From positions 8,935,994-8,994,493 of the forward strand of contig NC_135552.1 in the NCBI RefSeq assembly GCF_964340395.1: 58,500 bases of DNA, read 5' to 3'. Source of the stretch: Glandiceps talaboti (Eukaryota > Hemichordata > Enteropneusta > Spengelidae). The position numbers and the translations under genes are program-made. Position 1 is the first letter of the stretch, and each line of letters opens with the position of its first letter. The notes beneath the pieces are model-generated. The model ran no database searches. It saw only the letters and a list, made by a program, of their open reading frames with translations, and was not told where the DNA came from. Below are positions 37,403 to 47,240 of this stretch, piece by piece.

Positions 37403-39006
37403 CTACAGATACTACTGACCACTAATTAACATAAACAATTTCTTTTTATAAATAACTGCCACATTTTTGGTGAATATATCTTTGGTTATTTGATTAAAAA
37501 AAATGTCCTAGTTGCAGCTAGTACAGGTTTAAAAGGTATAACACAGAAACCATGGGATTGAATTGAGTTGACTCCATGAAATCATCATCATTATTATTAT
37601 TATATGACAAAGAATTCCAAATCTTCCAAATCACCAATGTTTATTGCTACGTCATGTATTAATTGAGTTGAAAAGATTTGATAGGCTGTTTTGTACAGAA
37701 CTCATTTTTCTGATATAGTACCTGTCAGAAATTTGATCTTTGTCTGACATAATCTAATCCCTATACGGAATTGTTATGATTTACACCTCCTAGAGACCAT
37801 GATGTCGAGACAAAGTCTGACATGGGCATTTTTATACATTTTTGTATGTTTTGTGTTATTTGAATAACGAAACTAGAAAGACAAATTTTGCAAACAATTT
37901 TTAGTTTTTTCTTTTCAACTTCTAGCAAATAAATGTTAGTATATTATTATTAAATCTTGTACATCAACATGAAAGAAATCACTTGGTTTCCCAGGAGTAT
38001 GATTTATTGGAAATTTGCCCCACAGATAGATTTGTAATTACACTGCACTGCTTTCTTGACATTTTTCTATACTTCAGATTATGCTTCGAATCCTTTTTTG
38101 TTACTGTCTTAACATCACATGGCAGATGAATTATGTACACGTGATGAGCATTGTAAGAGAAGCCTTGTATGAACATGATACATGTACATGACATGTACTT
38201 TCATCACACGTGGATTCAACAAGATAAAAGGTGTGGTGGGATTAGGGAAGTGCTATTTCAATTTGTACTTACTGTCAACATGCTAATAAGCTGACTTCGC
38301 TCCACAAAATATATATGTAGAGTTTTGAGAGAACAGACCAAAAACTACATTTCATTTTAGGTGTTGCTTATTCTATTCATAAAATTAATATTGCAGCATT
38401 AAGATATGAAAGTATTCCTGGTGTAGTAGTGTGATGCTACTACATAACACTTTATTTGGTAATTTGTAAAACATAGTACATTTTGTGAGCAACTTTGACA
38501 AAACAACTCGATGAACCCCAGAAAATAAATGAATGCATGAATGCATGCATGCAGGATCCTGTCCGAGGCCATAAAATATCTGTGCATGTTCATGCCTATA
38601 TAGTACGAGTGTAAATGGGTTGAGTTCATATATTATCAACAGCTAAATTGCATGTTACTAGTACAACCCCAGGGTACACATAATTTTCCCCATTCATAAT
38701 TTTGCTAATATTTGCTTGCTGGTGGCAAAATATATCAAACCTTGACATGAAGTGATTCAATCATTTTGATTCGCCATGGAATTTACCTTTCTACTTGTAC
38801 TGGTTGTTGCTGGTACTGTGTACAGTAGATTGATGCCTACATGTAAACAGTCTTGGAAGAAATAAAGACCATTTACTACATGTACAAATGTAATATACTG
38901 TTGTCAAAAATTGTCAATATCAGAGGTACTGATAAATATGCAATCATATTGTACACATTCTAACAGTAACTAAATATATGCATTAGTCAAATATTAGAAC
39001 AAATTA

Positions 39007-39007
<1 letters not shown>
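37403..39007. other. gene-free stretch
   Basis: No gene or clear repeat element. A strong donor-like CA|GTAAGTAC on the minus strand near 38266 stands after a 32-nt sequence with an acceptor-like AG, but the AT-rich 'exon' is too short to support a call. Confidence 0.35.

Positions 39008-39040
<33 letters not shown>
39008..39040. repeat. poly(G) run, 33 bases
   Basis: Thirty-three uninterrupted G residues, the longest homopolymer in the window and the only one with G on the plus strand. Such a run can form G-quadruplexes and is prone to length error. Confidence 0.95.
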
Positions 39041-39045
<5 letters not shown>

Positions 39046-39771
39046 TTCCCATGTACTTAAAACCTTAATGGTTTATTATTACCAGTTACATTCTATATTG
39101 CATAATTCAACACCTCATTACTATGGCAATACCATTTCAATTCAACTTTAATGTTACCATGACATTACACTATGTAATTCATCATCATGGTTACTATGAC
39201 AACATACTGATGTTAGTTTATTTATACACTACATAGCAATTAATTAAGTGACAGGATTTTAAATTGCAGACAGTTCAATCACACTAGCTGTCAACAGAAT
39301 AAAACACCATACATTGACACTCTAAATGGAGTCAGATTGATTACCTCATGAATGACAATGAAACTGAACTTCTTTGGAAATGGTTTGCCTATTATGAATA
39401 TATAGTTAACAACCCCTAATCAAATTAAGTTTGATTGAAATTCACACTTCAAAGCATGTGGGATTCATGAATACAAACAAGGATACAAATCAGTCAGTGA
39501 TGAACCTACATTTTGTATATTTTGTATGTGCAAATTGATCATTGAAAAAATAGTGGGGTAAAGGACTTCTTTTTTTCTTTTGATATATGAAGACAGTGCA
39601 AGTTAGGGTATAGGGATCATGCAGACTAACATGAAAACTCAGCTGGCTAATCAAGTGGTTAATAGCAATATTCAAAATGAATATACAATATTATGACATG
39701 TGCTAAGGATTCTTATGTTGCTGTACACATTTATCTGCTAGATGCTAGTTCACTAAACGTTCTATACATAT

Positions 39772-39828
39772 AGCAGCAGCAGCTAGCAGTAGTAGTAGCA
39801 GTAGTGGTGGTGGTGGTGGTGGTGGGTG
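39772..39828. repeat. AGC/AGT/GGT trinucleotide repeat
   Basis: An array shifts from AGC to AGT to GGT units. It lies in non-coding DNA. Confidence 0.9.
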
Positions 39829-40090
39829 TAGAAACTAGAGTATACTTTGCAAATAAATACAATGTCATGTAAATCCCTGAAGAACTATTTAACCACAAGC
39901 CATCACAAGAGGTTGGATATTCATTTCTAATACATGCATGCTGTCCTGGCTTTTACTAAAATTAGGCATTCCATTTCATTTTTCGTAAATCTTTCGACAA
40001 CATCACTGGCACTACACCAGTACAAAAAGAGGGTGGACAAATTCATTGGAATGTGTCATCCTTCAACATTGAATTATGGGTGGGCGAGTT

Positions 40091-40320
40091 CACAGCACTG
40101 CATCTGTGACTATGCTGTTCAGGATAAAAGCTGTTAGCAATCTGTTAGCTACATTGTACATCTAATCTGTCCAAGGCTCTGGAATTCAGAATAAATGCCG
40201 TTAGCGATGTGTTAGCTACATGGTTGTCCACAGCACTGGTTCTGCAACTAGAGTTGAGGATAAAAGCTGTTAGTGATTTGTTAGCTAGTCTGTCCATGGT
40301 GCTGGATCTATGACTCTCAA
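40091..40320 (+). repeat. tandem repeat 'gataaaagctgttagYgatNtgttagcta', three copies
   Basis: Copies begin near 40120, 40190 and 40258. Each carries 'ataaaNgcYgttagc/tgat' and 'tgttagcta', then 'ctgtcca...gctctgg/gctgga'. The period is about 70 bp with moderate divergence. Confidence 0.8.
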
Positions 40321-40382
40321 AATAAACAACAACAGCTCGTGCAGTTACAAATCCAGTGCCATGGAAACACTAGCTAACGGCT

Positions 40383-40741
40383 TTTATTATTATAATAATG
40401 TTGGTTTTTATATAGTGCTTTCCCACTTTGTGCTCAAAGCACTTTACAATGTTTACCCCCTGGCATGGATCTATAGCGACACAGCAGCCCATTACTTCGT
40501 CGACTCACTGGGGAACATACAATCCATTGCAGCTTTTATAAGCACACAGGATTAAAGCATACACATTGCAACCTCCATCCTACCAGGTCCCCAATTATAC
40601 AGCTGGGTTGACTGAGGCACAATAGTGGTTCGAATCTTGCCTAAGGACTATAATAGCTTCTCAGAAACAATGGCAGAGATGGGGCTCAAACCTTCAACCT
40701 GCAGATTCCAAGCCGGCCACTCTAACCATTCACCCATCATG
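40383..40741 (-). repeat. full-length tRNA-derived SINE (Meta-SINE-like)
   Basis: Read on the minus strand it has a tRNA-like head ('gtgaatggttagagtgg', 'gaatctgcaggttgaagg', 'tttgagcccc'), then a body with 'ggttcgaaccactattgtgcc'-type sequence and 'cagctgtataattggggacc' / 'tggtaggatggaggttgc'. The 3' end is 'gagcacaaagtgggaaagc' / 'actatataaaaacc' and an ATT-rich tail. This is the best reference copy of the family in the window. Confidence 0.75.
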
Positions 40742-41422
40742 ATTCCATATTTATCCTGAATGTGCCCAATGTCTGCTAGTATGAAATAAATTACTGATGC
40801 TATCACGGTGTAATTGACAGAGTTTAATTAACCAGGTTAATAACGTTAACAGTAATGCCATACTATTGAAAATTTATCATTCTCATCTAACGTGACAAAT
40901 GTCCAACCAACACACTGGTTCCTGATTAGTCATATCAATGTCTAACATTTGGTCAGGTGACTTTAACAGGTCAAGTGAGCATTGACTCATGACCTCAAAA
41001 TAATGGTGAACACAATTATCAACCAGCAACATGATTGGATTGTTTTCAGGTCATGAATGTCAACAACAAATAGTGTGTTATTAATTTTGTACTAATAAAA
41101 GTATACACTCCAAGGTGCAACTTGAACAAGAATATTATTATTTTGACGTGTGATATTACAAAATACATGTAAATGGGATTATACAAATGGCAATCAGTCA
41201 ATATTTTCCTTGGTCTGATGGAAAATAAAAGGTTCTTTTATTAGATTGTAATAGATCATGACAAACTTTAACCATCATCTACAACAGCTGAATAAGGGAA
41301 AATGTTAGGGAATGTTGATGATATCTGAAAATCAGTCCCCCACCCCATCCCCTACACTGCATACACGTTATGCTGTAACTAAAGTGTAAGAAGTTGTTGC
41401 AATGGTTAATGAAAAATAACTG

Positions 41423-41688
41423 AAGCTGGGATTGAACCTAGTCCCCCCCCCCCACACCCACCCACCCACACACTACATGTACATGTAATACTAGTTGTTG
41501 GTTGATGGCATGATAGCTGGGATTCACACCAATTCCCCCTCCTCTCCCCCCCCCCTCCCACCCACACACATACAAATGTACACGCACACACGCTACACAT
41601 GTAATAGTTGTTGGTTGATGGCATGATAGAAGCTGGGATTTACATCAATTCTCCCCTCCCCTCCCACCTCCACCCACGCACCCTTCCA

Positions 41689-41719
<31 letters not shown>

Positions 41720-41800
41720 TTAATTTATACTGCAATAAATTGCTGGTTGATGTATGATCTACATCTAGAAGCTGGCATTCATACTAATCCTTCCAAGAAC
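41423..41800 (+). repeat. about 110-125-bp C-rich tandem repeat, four copies
   Basis: Each unit has 'gaagctgggattNacaccaat', a pyrimidine-rich 'tccccctcctc' tract, an (AC)n tract, 'acatgtaat' and 'agttgttggttgatggcatgat'. Unit starts lie near 41423, 41512, 41630 and 41768. The (CA)n of the third copy runs from 41694 to 41720. The strand asymmetry (C-rich plus strand) is marked. Confidence 0.85.
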
Positions 41801-42723
41801 TATTAATTATAGATTTATTGATAACACTGTCATTATGGATGTTGTCATGGAAACTATTATATTACAATGCACAATGAGTGATAACGTTCTTTTGTTCAAG
41901 ATTATACGTCAAAGCAAATGTCTCACTTTTTATTATTAATCATAAACATTTCTTTCTTTATAATGTACATATATCATACGCTGGACTGTCAGCTAAGTAA
42001 AGGCTCTGTCTCTAAGCACATATTTCCATTATTTTTTTCCACTTTCACATTCATCACATTTGCACTGCAATTGTCTTGTTAAATGCAAATTTAAAATCCA
42101 CAAATTTCACTTCATTATTACATGTACTAATCATTGTTTTAATTTTAAACAACCTTATTAATGTACAGATATCATTTCTTAAAATTTAAAAAAAAAAACT
42201 TATTAATGTACAGATATTATTTTTTTTAAATAACCAGTCTCATTTTTTTTACCTAGACTACATGTAGCATACACTCTGGCTAATGAACAATGTAGAAAAA
42301 TAAATACACAGTTTCATTAGGACAAGTTTCAGCTCAATAGATATTTTTGGCACGAAATTAAAGGACTAATCTGCATATAAATAGGGGTTTAATTAAGATG
42401 ACACTCATTGTGACCATGAATTACACTTTCACAGAGCTCATAATATAGAGTGCCTATGAAACTGCCATTTTAGAGATTATTACAGATTTTGTATCTCCTA
42501 ATGCAGGACTACAGTATTCTGAATATACAGGAAAGATAACTGGCACTGTATTTTTGTCATTAGTTATGTTTTCGGGACTGTATTCGAGAAAATGTTGGTT
42601 TGATACAGGTTGGGAAGTGTGCAGACACTGACCCAGGATTGCCCCATTAAAGTTATGCAATAGCTCTCCAACCACAATTTCAACAAGTCTTCTTATGTGC
42701 TAATCATAGTAATTTTAACACAG

Positions 42724-42788
<65 letters not shown>

Positions 42789-43689
42789 AACCACACAGGA
42801 AATCACCAGTCAAAACACATAACAATTTACATATCCTGAACTGATCATTCACGCCTATCAATTATGAATCATGGAAAACACTATTGAGATTATTAATAAT
42901 TCATACATAGTGCATATTTTTCATAAGTGATATGTGGGTGTACAATTTTTATTAAAGCTAGAATCTTCTTGGTGATCATTTTTCTTGTTCAAGTGTAATT
43001 TGTCATTTACATGTATCAAACCTCTACACTTCTGTAATACTTAATTAATTCATATGAAGGTTTAGCAAAGCTACAAAAGATCATTTATTCATATAAACAT
43101 AAATGAGATGTAATCCAGGGAATAAGGATGTTATGAATTTCACACTTCTCCTGTGATCATCAGGCAACCACATATACTGCAAATTACAGGAGCTGTGATC
43201 CAAATCCAGGAACATTTTTAATACTTATTTTTTTCTTATAAAACTGCTGTGTTTTTAATCAGTAAACACATTGTTTAAATCATAAATGTGCTGGTGTTGC
43301 AAATTTGTGTCTATGGATTTTCTCTGATTTCCATTACTTAGCAAAGAAAAGGATTGAAATATTACATTTCACTAATTTGTATGTTATTAAATACCACGTG
43401 TATATTTTAAATACATACATTGAGATTGTACAAAAAATAATATTTTGTATTGTTTTTGAACTAAAAACTTAGATGGAGCTCAATTCACATCAAAAGTTCA
43501 TTTAACATTTGAGATATATGCAGTAATGCTGTGGAAAAGATTACAGAAGTCCCCATAAATCATGAACTCAGAGATCATTTTGATTTTATTATTGCCACAT
43601 ACATAGATCCTCTAAGGTTTTGACTTGTTTATGCAAAATAGGCCAAGGCCACAAGGGTCAAAATGTTATGTCACAGCTGAAAAGACAAC
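41801..43689. other. gene-free stretch with a (GT)30 microsatellite
   Basis: No supported gene. It holds the 60-bp pure GT repeat at 42727-42786 and short AT-rich duplications ('ttattaatgtacagatat' near 42150 and 42200). Confidence 0.45.
42727..42786. repeat. (GT)30 microsatellite
   Basis: Sixty bases of uninterrupted GT. Alternating purine-pyrimidine DNA of this length can adopt Z-DNA and is normally highly polymorphic. Confidence 0.98.
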
Positions 43690-43702
43690 AGATACTTTAC
43701 CT
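43690..43702. repeat. target-site duplication, left copy
   Basis: AGATACTTTACCT, repeated exactly at 45338-45350 on the other side of the Penelope-like insertion. Confidence 0.85.
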
Positions 43703-43868
43703 TAGTATTCAATTTGAACTTTTGTTCCAAACACAACTAGAAAATTTACCTGAAATTTTCGACTGTACACTTCAGTCTTTGTCAACAGATTGACCCACTA
43801 TTCAGCACACGTGACCTTACAGGACACGTGAGCCTAATAAGGGGTCAAAGGTGCCTGGAAGTTTGTAT
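43703..43868 (-). repeat. 166-bp inverted terminal repeat, left arm
   Basis: By eye, every base matches the reverse complement of 45140-45305. It overlaps the last codons of the endonuclease frame (...GTFDPLLGSRVL, stop at 43817-43819) and the 3' untranslated end. The palindrome CACGTG-like words 'cacacgtgacc' and 'gacacgtgag' lie in it. I looked for a hammerhead ribozyme core, frequent in these elements, and did not find a convincing one. Confidence 0.92.
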
Positions 43869-44737
43869 CGTCCCCCGTCTCTGTTTAGTGATGGTTTGAG
43901 TGCTCGGATGTAAATAGCTTCTTTCACTCCCCGTTCAAAATATCTGGTTTCAGTGTCCAGTATCTTCACTTCATTTATGTTAACCGAGTGACCGGGTGAT
44001 TCAATGTGGATGTGTTGGGAGACCTCTGATGTGCTAGAACTAGGTCTTCTGTGTTCCAAAAATCTGGTCTTGAGTGATCTCTCAGTTTCCCCTATATATG
44101 AATCTTTGCATTGGCCTGTGTTGGTCTGGCCCTGGCAAGGAATTTGGTACACTACTCCACATACATGTTCCTTTTTAGTCTTGTCCTTTGGAGACACCAA
44201 TAATTGCCGCAAGGTTTTAGTGGGCTTGATGCAGGTGTTTATACCGTAAGCAGTAAAGATTCTTTTTAGTGCCTCTGAAGTGTCCTTGATGTAAGGTAGG
44301 ACCACTAAACCCTTACTTGGTTGTTCCTTCTTACGGATGGTCTTTGACTTTTGAGGCTGGATGACTGTGGCTTTATCTACTGCCCACTTTGGGTATCCAC
44401 ACCTATACAGTGCCTGGTTGATGTGAGTCTTATCTTCTTCACGATCTGAGTTGTAGGTAATCACCGTATCTGCTCTGTGATGAAGCGTCCGGATCACACC
44501 TAGTTTGTGCTGTAAAGGGTGGTTAGAGTAAAAATTGAGGTACTGGTCTGTATGGGTGGGTTTGCGGTAGATTTTAGTTTTTAAAGAGCCATCATCCTGA
44601 ATAACTGTGGTCGTATCTAGGAAAGCCAGAGACCTATCCTGTTCTTCCTCGGTGGTATACTTGATGTCTGGGTCAAGACTGTTAAGATGGTCAGTGAATT
44701 CCTGAGAGTGACACTTTTTAAGTTTTGTCCACGTATC
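43817..44737 (-). pseudogene. Penelope-like polyprotein, second frame: RT thumb and GIY-YIG endonuclease
   Basis: About 306 codons, open from just after the frameshift (44737) to TAA at 43817-43819. The first part has YRKPTHTDQYL, the conserved start of the thumb region in Penelope/telomerase-type reverse transcriptases, then HPLQHKLGVIRTLHHRA. The second part is the endonuclease: GVVYQIPC (GIY), two Cys spaced by a short insertion, SYIGET (YIG), ERSLKTRFLEH (catalytic Arg), the likely catalytic Glu in KEAIY, and PSLNRDGG near the end. All endonuclease residues I would expect are present. There is no start codon context; this was the downstream part of one polyprotein. Decay is limited to the frame break upstream. 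Confidence 0.85.
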
Positions 44738-45142
44738 TGTACCACCATAATGGAGGATGGGGGGCTGTTTCTATGGCGCGGAGTTCTAATTGCTCCATGT
44801 ACAGATTGCATACTATGGGGGAAACAGGTGACCCCATAGCTGCACCATGAATTTGTTGGAAGAACACACAATCATAAACAAAATAAGTGCACTTCAGACA
44901 AACACTGAGTAGCTTAACCACTTGGCTGGGTGATAAACTGGTTCGCTGGTTAAGGGTGGTGTCCTCCTGTAGTCTATGTAATATCACATCCAATGCTTTG
45001 TCAATAGGTACTGAGGTGAACAAAGCAGTTACATCATAAGAACGTAACTCCTCATCAGGTTCAACCCTTTCCTTCTTGATAGCATCTGCAAATTGTTGGG
45101 AGTTGATGACGTGATGTTTAGACTTGCCAACCAGTGGAGATA
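44719..45142 (-). pseudogene. Penelope-like reverse transcriptase fragment, broken at YVDD
   Basis: The frame opens at the inverted-repeat junction with SPLVGKSKHH, continues through SYDVTALFTSVPIDKAL (motif A, catalytic Asp) and GAAMGSPVSPIVCNLYME (motif B), and reaches RYVD-KT before stopping at 44719-44721. The expected second Asp of YVDD is lost. A new frame continues with D-T-W-T-K-L immediately after, so the break is a small deletion exactly in the catalytic loop. The N-terminal fingers are absent because the inverted copy joins at 45139/45140. As written it cannot encode an active polymerase. Confidence 0.85.
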
Positions 45143-45305
45143 CAAACTTCCAGGCACCTTTGACCCCTTATTAGGCTCACGTGTCCTGTAAGGTCACGTG
45201 TGCTGAATAGTGGGTCAATCTGTTGACAAAGACTGAAGTGTACAGTCGAAAATTTCAGGTAAATTTTCTAGTTGTGTTTGGAACAAAAGTTCAAATTGAA
45301 TACTA
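45140..45305 (+). repeat. 166-bp inverted terminal repeat, right arm
   Basis: Exact reverse complement of 43703-43868. In its own (plus) orientation it is the 3' end of the element. It is followed by 32 extra bases (45306-45337) before the target duplication, which may be element 3' sequence or short read-through of a donor locus. Confidence 0.92.
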
Positions 45306-45337
45306 TGGTTTACCAACACAGATGAATTTCCATTTGA

Positions 45338-45350
45338 AGATACTTTACCT
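45338..45350. repeat. target-site duplication, right copy
   Basis: AGATACTTTACCT, identical to 43690-43702. Joining the outer flanks through one copy gives the presumed empty site. Confidence 0.85.
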
Positions 45351-45504
45351 GTTTATGTTGATTTCAAACAATACAGATTGTACACAGCAAGTTATACAAA
45401 ACATGTGGGCATATTGTATCTCCAACCTACTTTATATTACACATTGACAGAATCATACCTTTAAATTGCTAAACTGGATTGATTTATACAGCATACTCAT
45501 ATTA

Positions 45505-45665
45505 AAGGGCCATGTTTCAATCCTGGGTCACCACATTAATGTTCCCCTATAAGCAGAGCCACAATGATTTATATAGGACCATTCTTTTTGTTCTGGACCT
45601 ATTCTTCTAGGAATGTCAGACAACTGTTTTTCATACCTAAATTTTAGTCCTAACCCAAAATGGAC
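45505..45665 (+). repeat. SINE-like repeat family 2, copy 2
   Basis: 'aaagggccatgtttcaatcctgggtcaccacatta', then 'agagccacaatgatttatataggaccattctttttgttctggacc', then 'gacaactgtttttcatacctaaattttagtcctaa'. The same blocks occur in order at 57445-57615. Confidence 0.65.
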
Positions 45666-46079
45666 CTTGTGTAAAAAAACAAATACCCCTCTGGCAGAAA
45701 GAGGGTTTATTACAAGATGGACAGAATTGCAACTTTAAATTTCTGAACAAAATTGCATTTGTCAAATGCTGGACAGAATAGTATTTTTTGGACTTGGAGA
45801 GTACTGTACTAATGAATATTGATCAAACTTGAGCAAAATTGCACCTTTCAAAGTCCACGCAGAATTTCATACATGTACATTGTATATCTAATGATGGATG
45901 TATTGTATTGTTATTTGATAAACATGGATAGATTTGCATCAATTTAAGGATGAGATGCAGGTTCGTTGGTGAATTTTGGCCTTTTTTTTTTTTTTGCTCA
46001 TTATGAAGCTTCATGGTATGTGCCATCATTTGGTTAAAAGATTTTTTGAAAATCGTTCATTTTTTCCATTAATAAATTT

Positions 46080-46195
46080 GAAATGAAAAAACTCTAACGC
46101 TATATGTGTTTTATATGGTTTCATTCCTGAATGTTTATGTACAAGGATTTGCATATGTAAAGAAGATTGACAGGAACGTTGATTACAGAAGAGTG
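46080..46195 (-). pseudogene. possible C2H2 zinc-finger remnant
   Basis: The minus-strand frame reads CNQRSCQSSLHMQILVHKHS followed by GMKPYKTH. This resembles a Kruppel-type finger end plus linker (H-x-H-[ST]-G-x-K-P-Y-K) and the start of a next finger whose Cys residues are replaced. The spacing between Cys and His is irregular and no intact finger exists. It is a decayed zinc-finger exon if real; chance similarity is possible. Confidence 0.3.
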
Positions 46196-46426
46196 TCTTT
46201 TCATATGCAAATGAGCCATAGCTAGTAGGCCTCTGTGCAATGACTGACGTGACATTATCTCTTAGCTGTGTTGTTGTACAAAACCAATCAAACTCGGTAA
46301 ATTTGGTTATAACCAATAAAAAGTAAAAAAAATACCTCCTTTGAACCTGGACTTATGCACGTTGATTTTGACCAGTGCATCGGCTAAAAACGTTACAGTA
46401 AAGCGGCCTACACTGCACTCTAGCCA

Positions 46427-46622
46427 CAGTCGCTTGTAAACTGTTATTCCTTTCCTAAATGGTACTTACATACAGCACGTAGGGGAGAGGGTGGGTATGA
46501 CATTGCTACCGATTTTATAAGAATATCGCCAATCCCTATAATAACGTCATTGTTCTGTATTCGGACCGTCATAGACAAGAATAAAACCATTTAGGAAAGG
46601 AATAACAGTTTACAAGCGACTG
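46427..46622. repeat. perfect 36-bp inverted repeat with a 124-bp spacer
   Basis: 46427-46462 is the exact reverse complement of 46587-46622 ('cagtcgcttgtaaactgtta' begins the left arm). Weaker pairing continues outward ('tagccacag' / 'ctgtgacta'). It is probably a small foldback element. The spacer is not symmetric. Confidence 0.9.
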
Positions 46623-47159
46623 TGACTACACTAGTCTACAGCCTTCAAGTGTACCCGACGCGACGGCGATGTATTAGATGACGGTTTTCAAGTACCATGC
46701 ATGTAAAAAAAAAACATACAAATCTCGAATATCTAACAGTATTGCAGGCTAATTGTTTTAGCCGATCGAAAAAAATTGATGTTTACAAAAATAAAACGAT
46801 TTAATCAACACGTTGGCGCATCGAAAATGAACCACGCTATCTTCGAGACTTGAGAGTTCACGTCAGATGCGTGACATTGCATCGGCGATTTCCGGGTATT
46901 ACATTTCTGTTTCTGTAAGATTCACAGAACGTGGCATTAGACTAGCTTTGAACTTTCGCGTTGGTGGATTTTGACAACGTCCTCTTCACATACTATATTA
47001 TATTATTAGGGTTAAGGTCCTATAAATTGAGTGTGGCAACCACACTCTAACGATCGGCTTATCACGGCTCGATCCTTCGTGAACTTTCGAGACACGTCGA
47101 CACCGAGTCACATGTACTGTAGTAGTATACGTGCATAGCGTTGTTTATTTTCGTCTACG

Positions 47160-47240
47160 ATGACGCTGTCTGAACGTAAACGGCAAAGAATTTGGCACCG
47201 AGCGATCCTCAAGGCTAGTTATAAAACGGAGATTTTGAAG
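47160..47240 (+). CDS. candidate first coding exon
   Basis: The ATG at 47160 opens 27 codons (MTLSERKRQRIWHRAILKAS then YKTEILK) and ends at a plausible phase-0 donor AAG|GTACAAGT. The peptide is basic and of no family I recognise. It lies in the CpG-richer stretch, which is what prompted the call. A possible second exon with a good acceptor ('ttttcttcatgtctgtag') lies at 47771-47902, open to a TAG. Support is weak without transcripts. Confidence 0.22.

Larger units (their letters stand above)
43703..45337 (-). mobile_element. Penelope-like retroelement insertion, 5'-truncated, with inverted terminal copies
   Basis: A 1635-bp insertion bounded by an exact 13-bp target-site duplication. The coding strand is minus: a reverse-transcriptase fragment, then a GIY-YIG endonuclease domain, the domain order of Penelope-like elements. 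The 3' end (43703-43868) is repeated as an identical inverted copy of 166 bp at the other end (45140-45305), followed there by 32 bp with no partner. The element is thus two head-to-head pieces: a long one on the minus strand and a 3'-end piece on the plus strand. Such inverted or tandem partial copies are known for Penelope elements. The fingers part of the reverse transcriptase is missing. Identical arms imply recent insertion, yet the polymerase is broken, so this copy was probably mobilised by an active relative or decayed at insertion. Confidence 0.9.

Noticed and set aside
1929-40741. tRNA genes at the A/B-box-like heads
   Set aside because: Arms do not fold into a tRNA, boxes are decayed and each is attached to a SINE body, so they are SINE heads and not functional tRNAs.
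43703-43868. Hammerhead ribozyme in the Penelope-like terminal repeat
   Set aside because: Looked for CUGANGA and GAAA cores in both orientations. The closest word (ctgaagt...cgaaa, reverse strand) lacks a required core base and a stem II, so no call is made.
44004-44249. Plus-strand frame inside the Penelope-like element
   Set aside because: Shadow of the endonuclease domain on the other strand.
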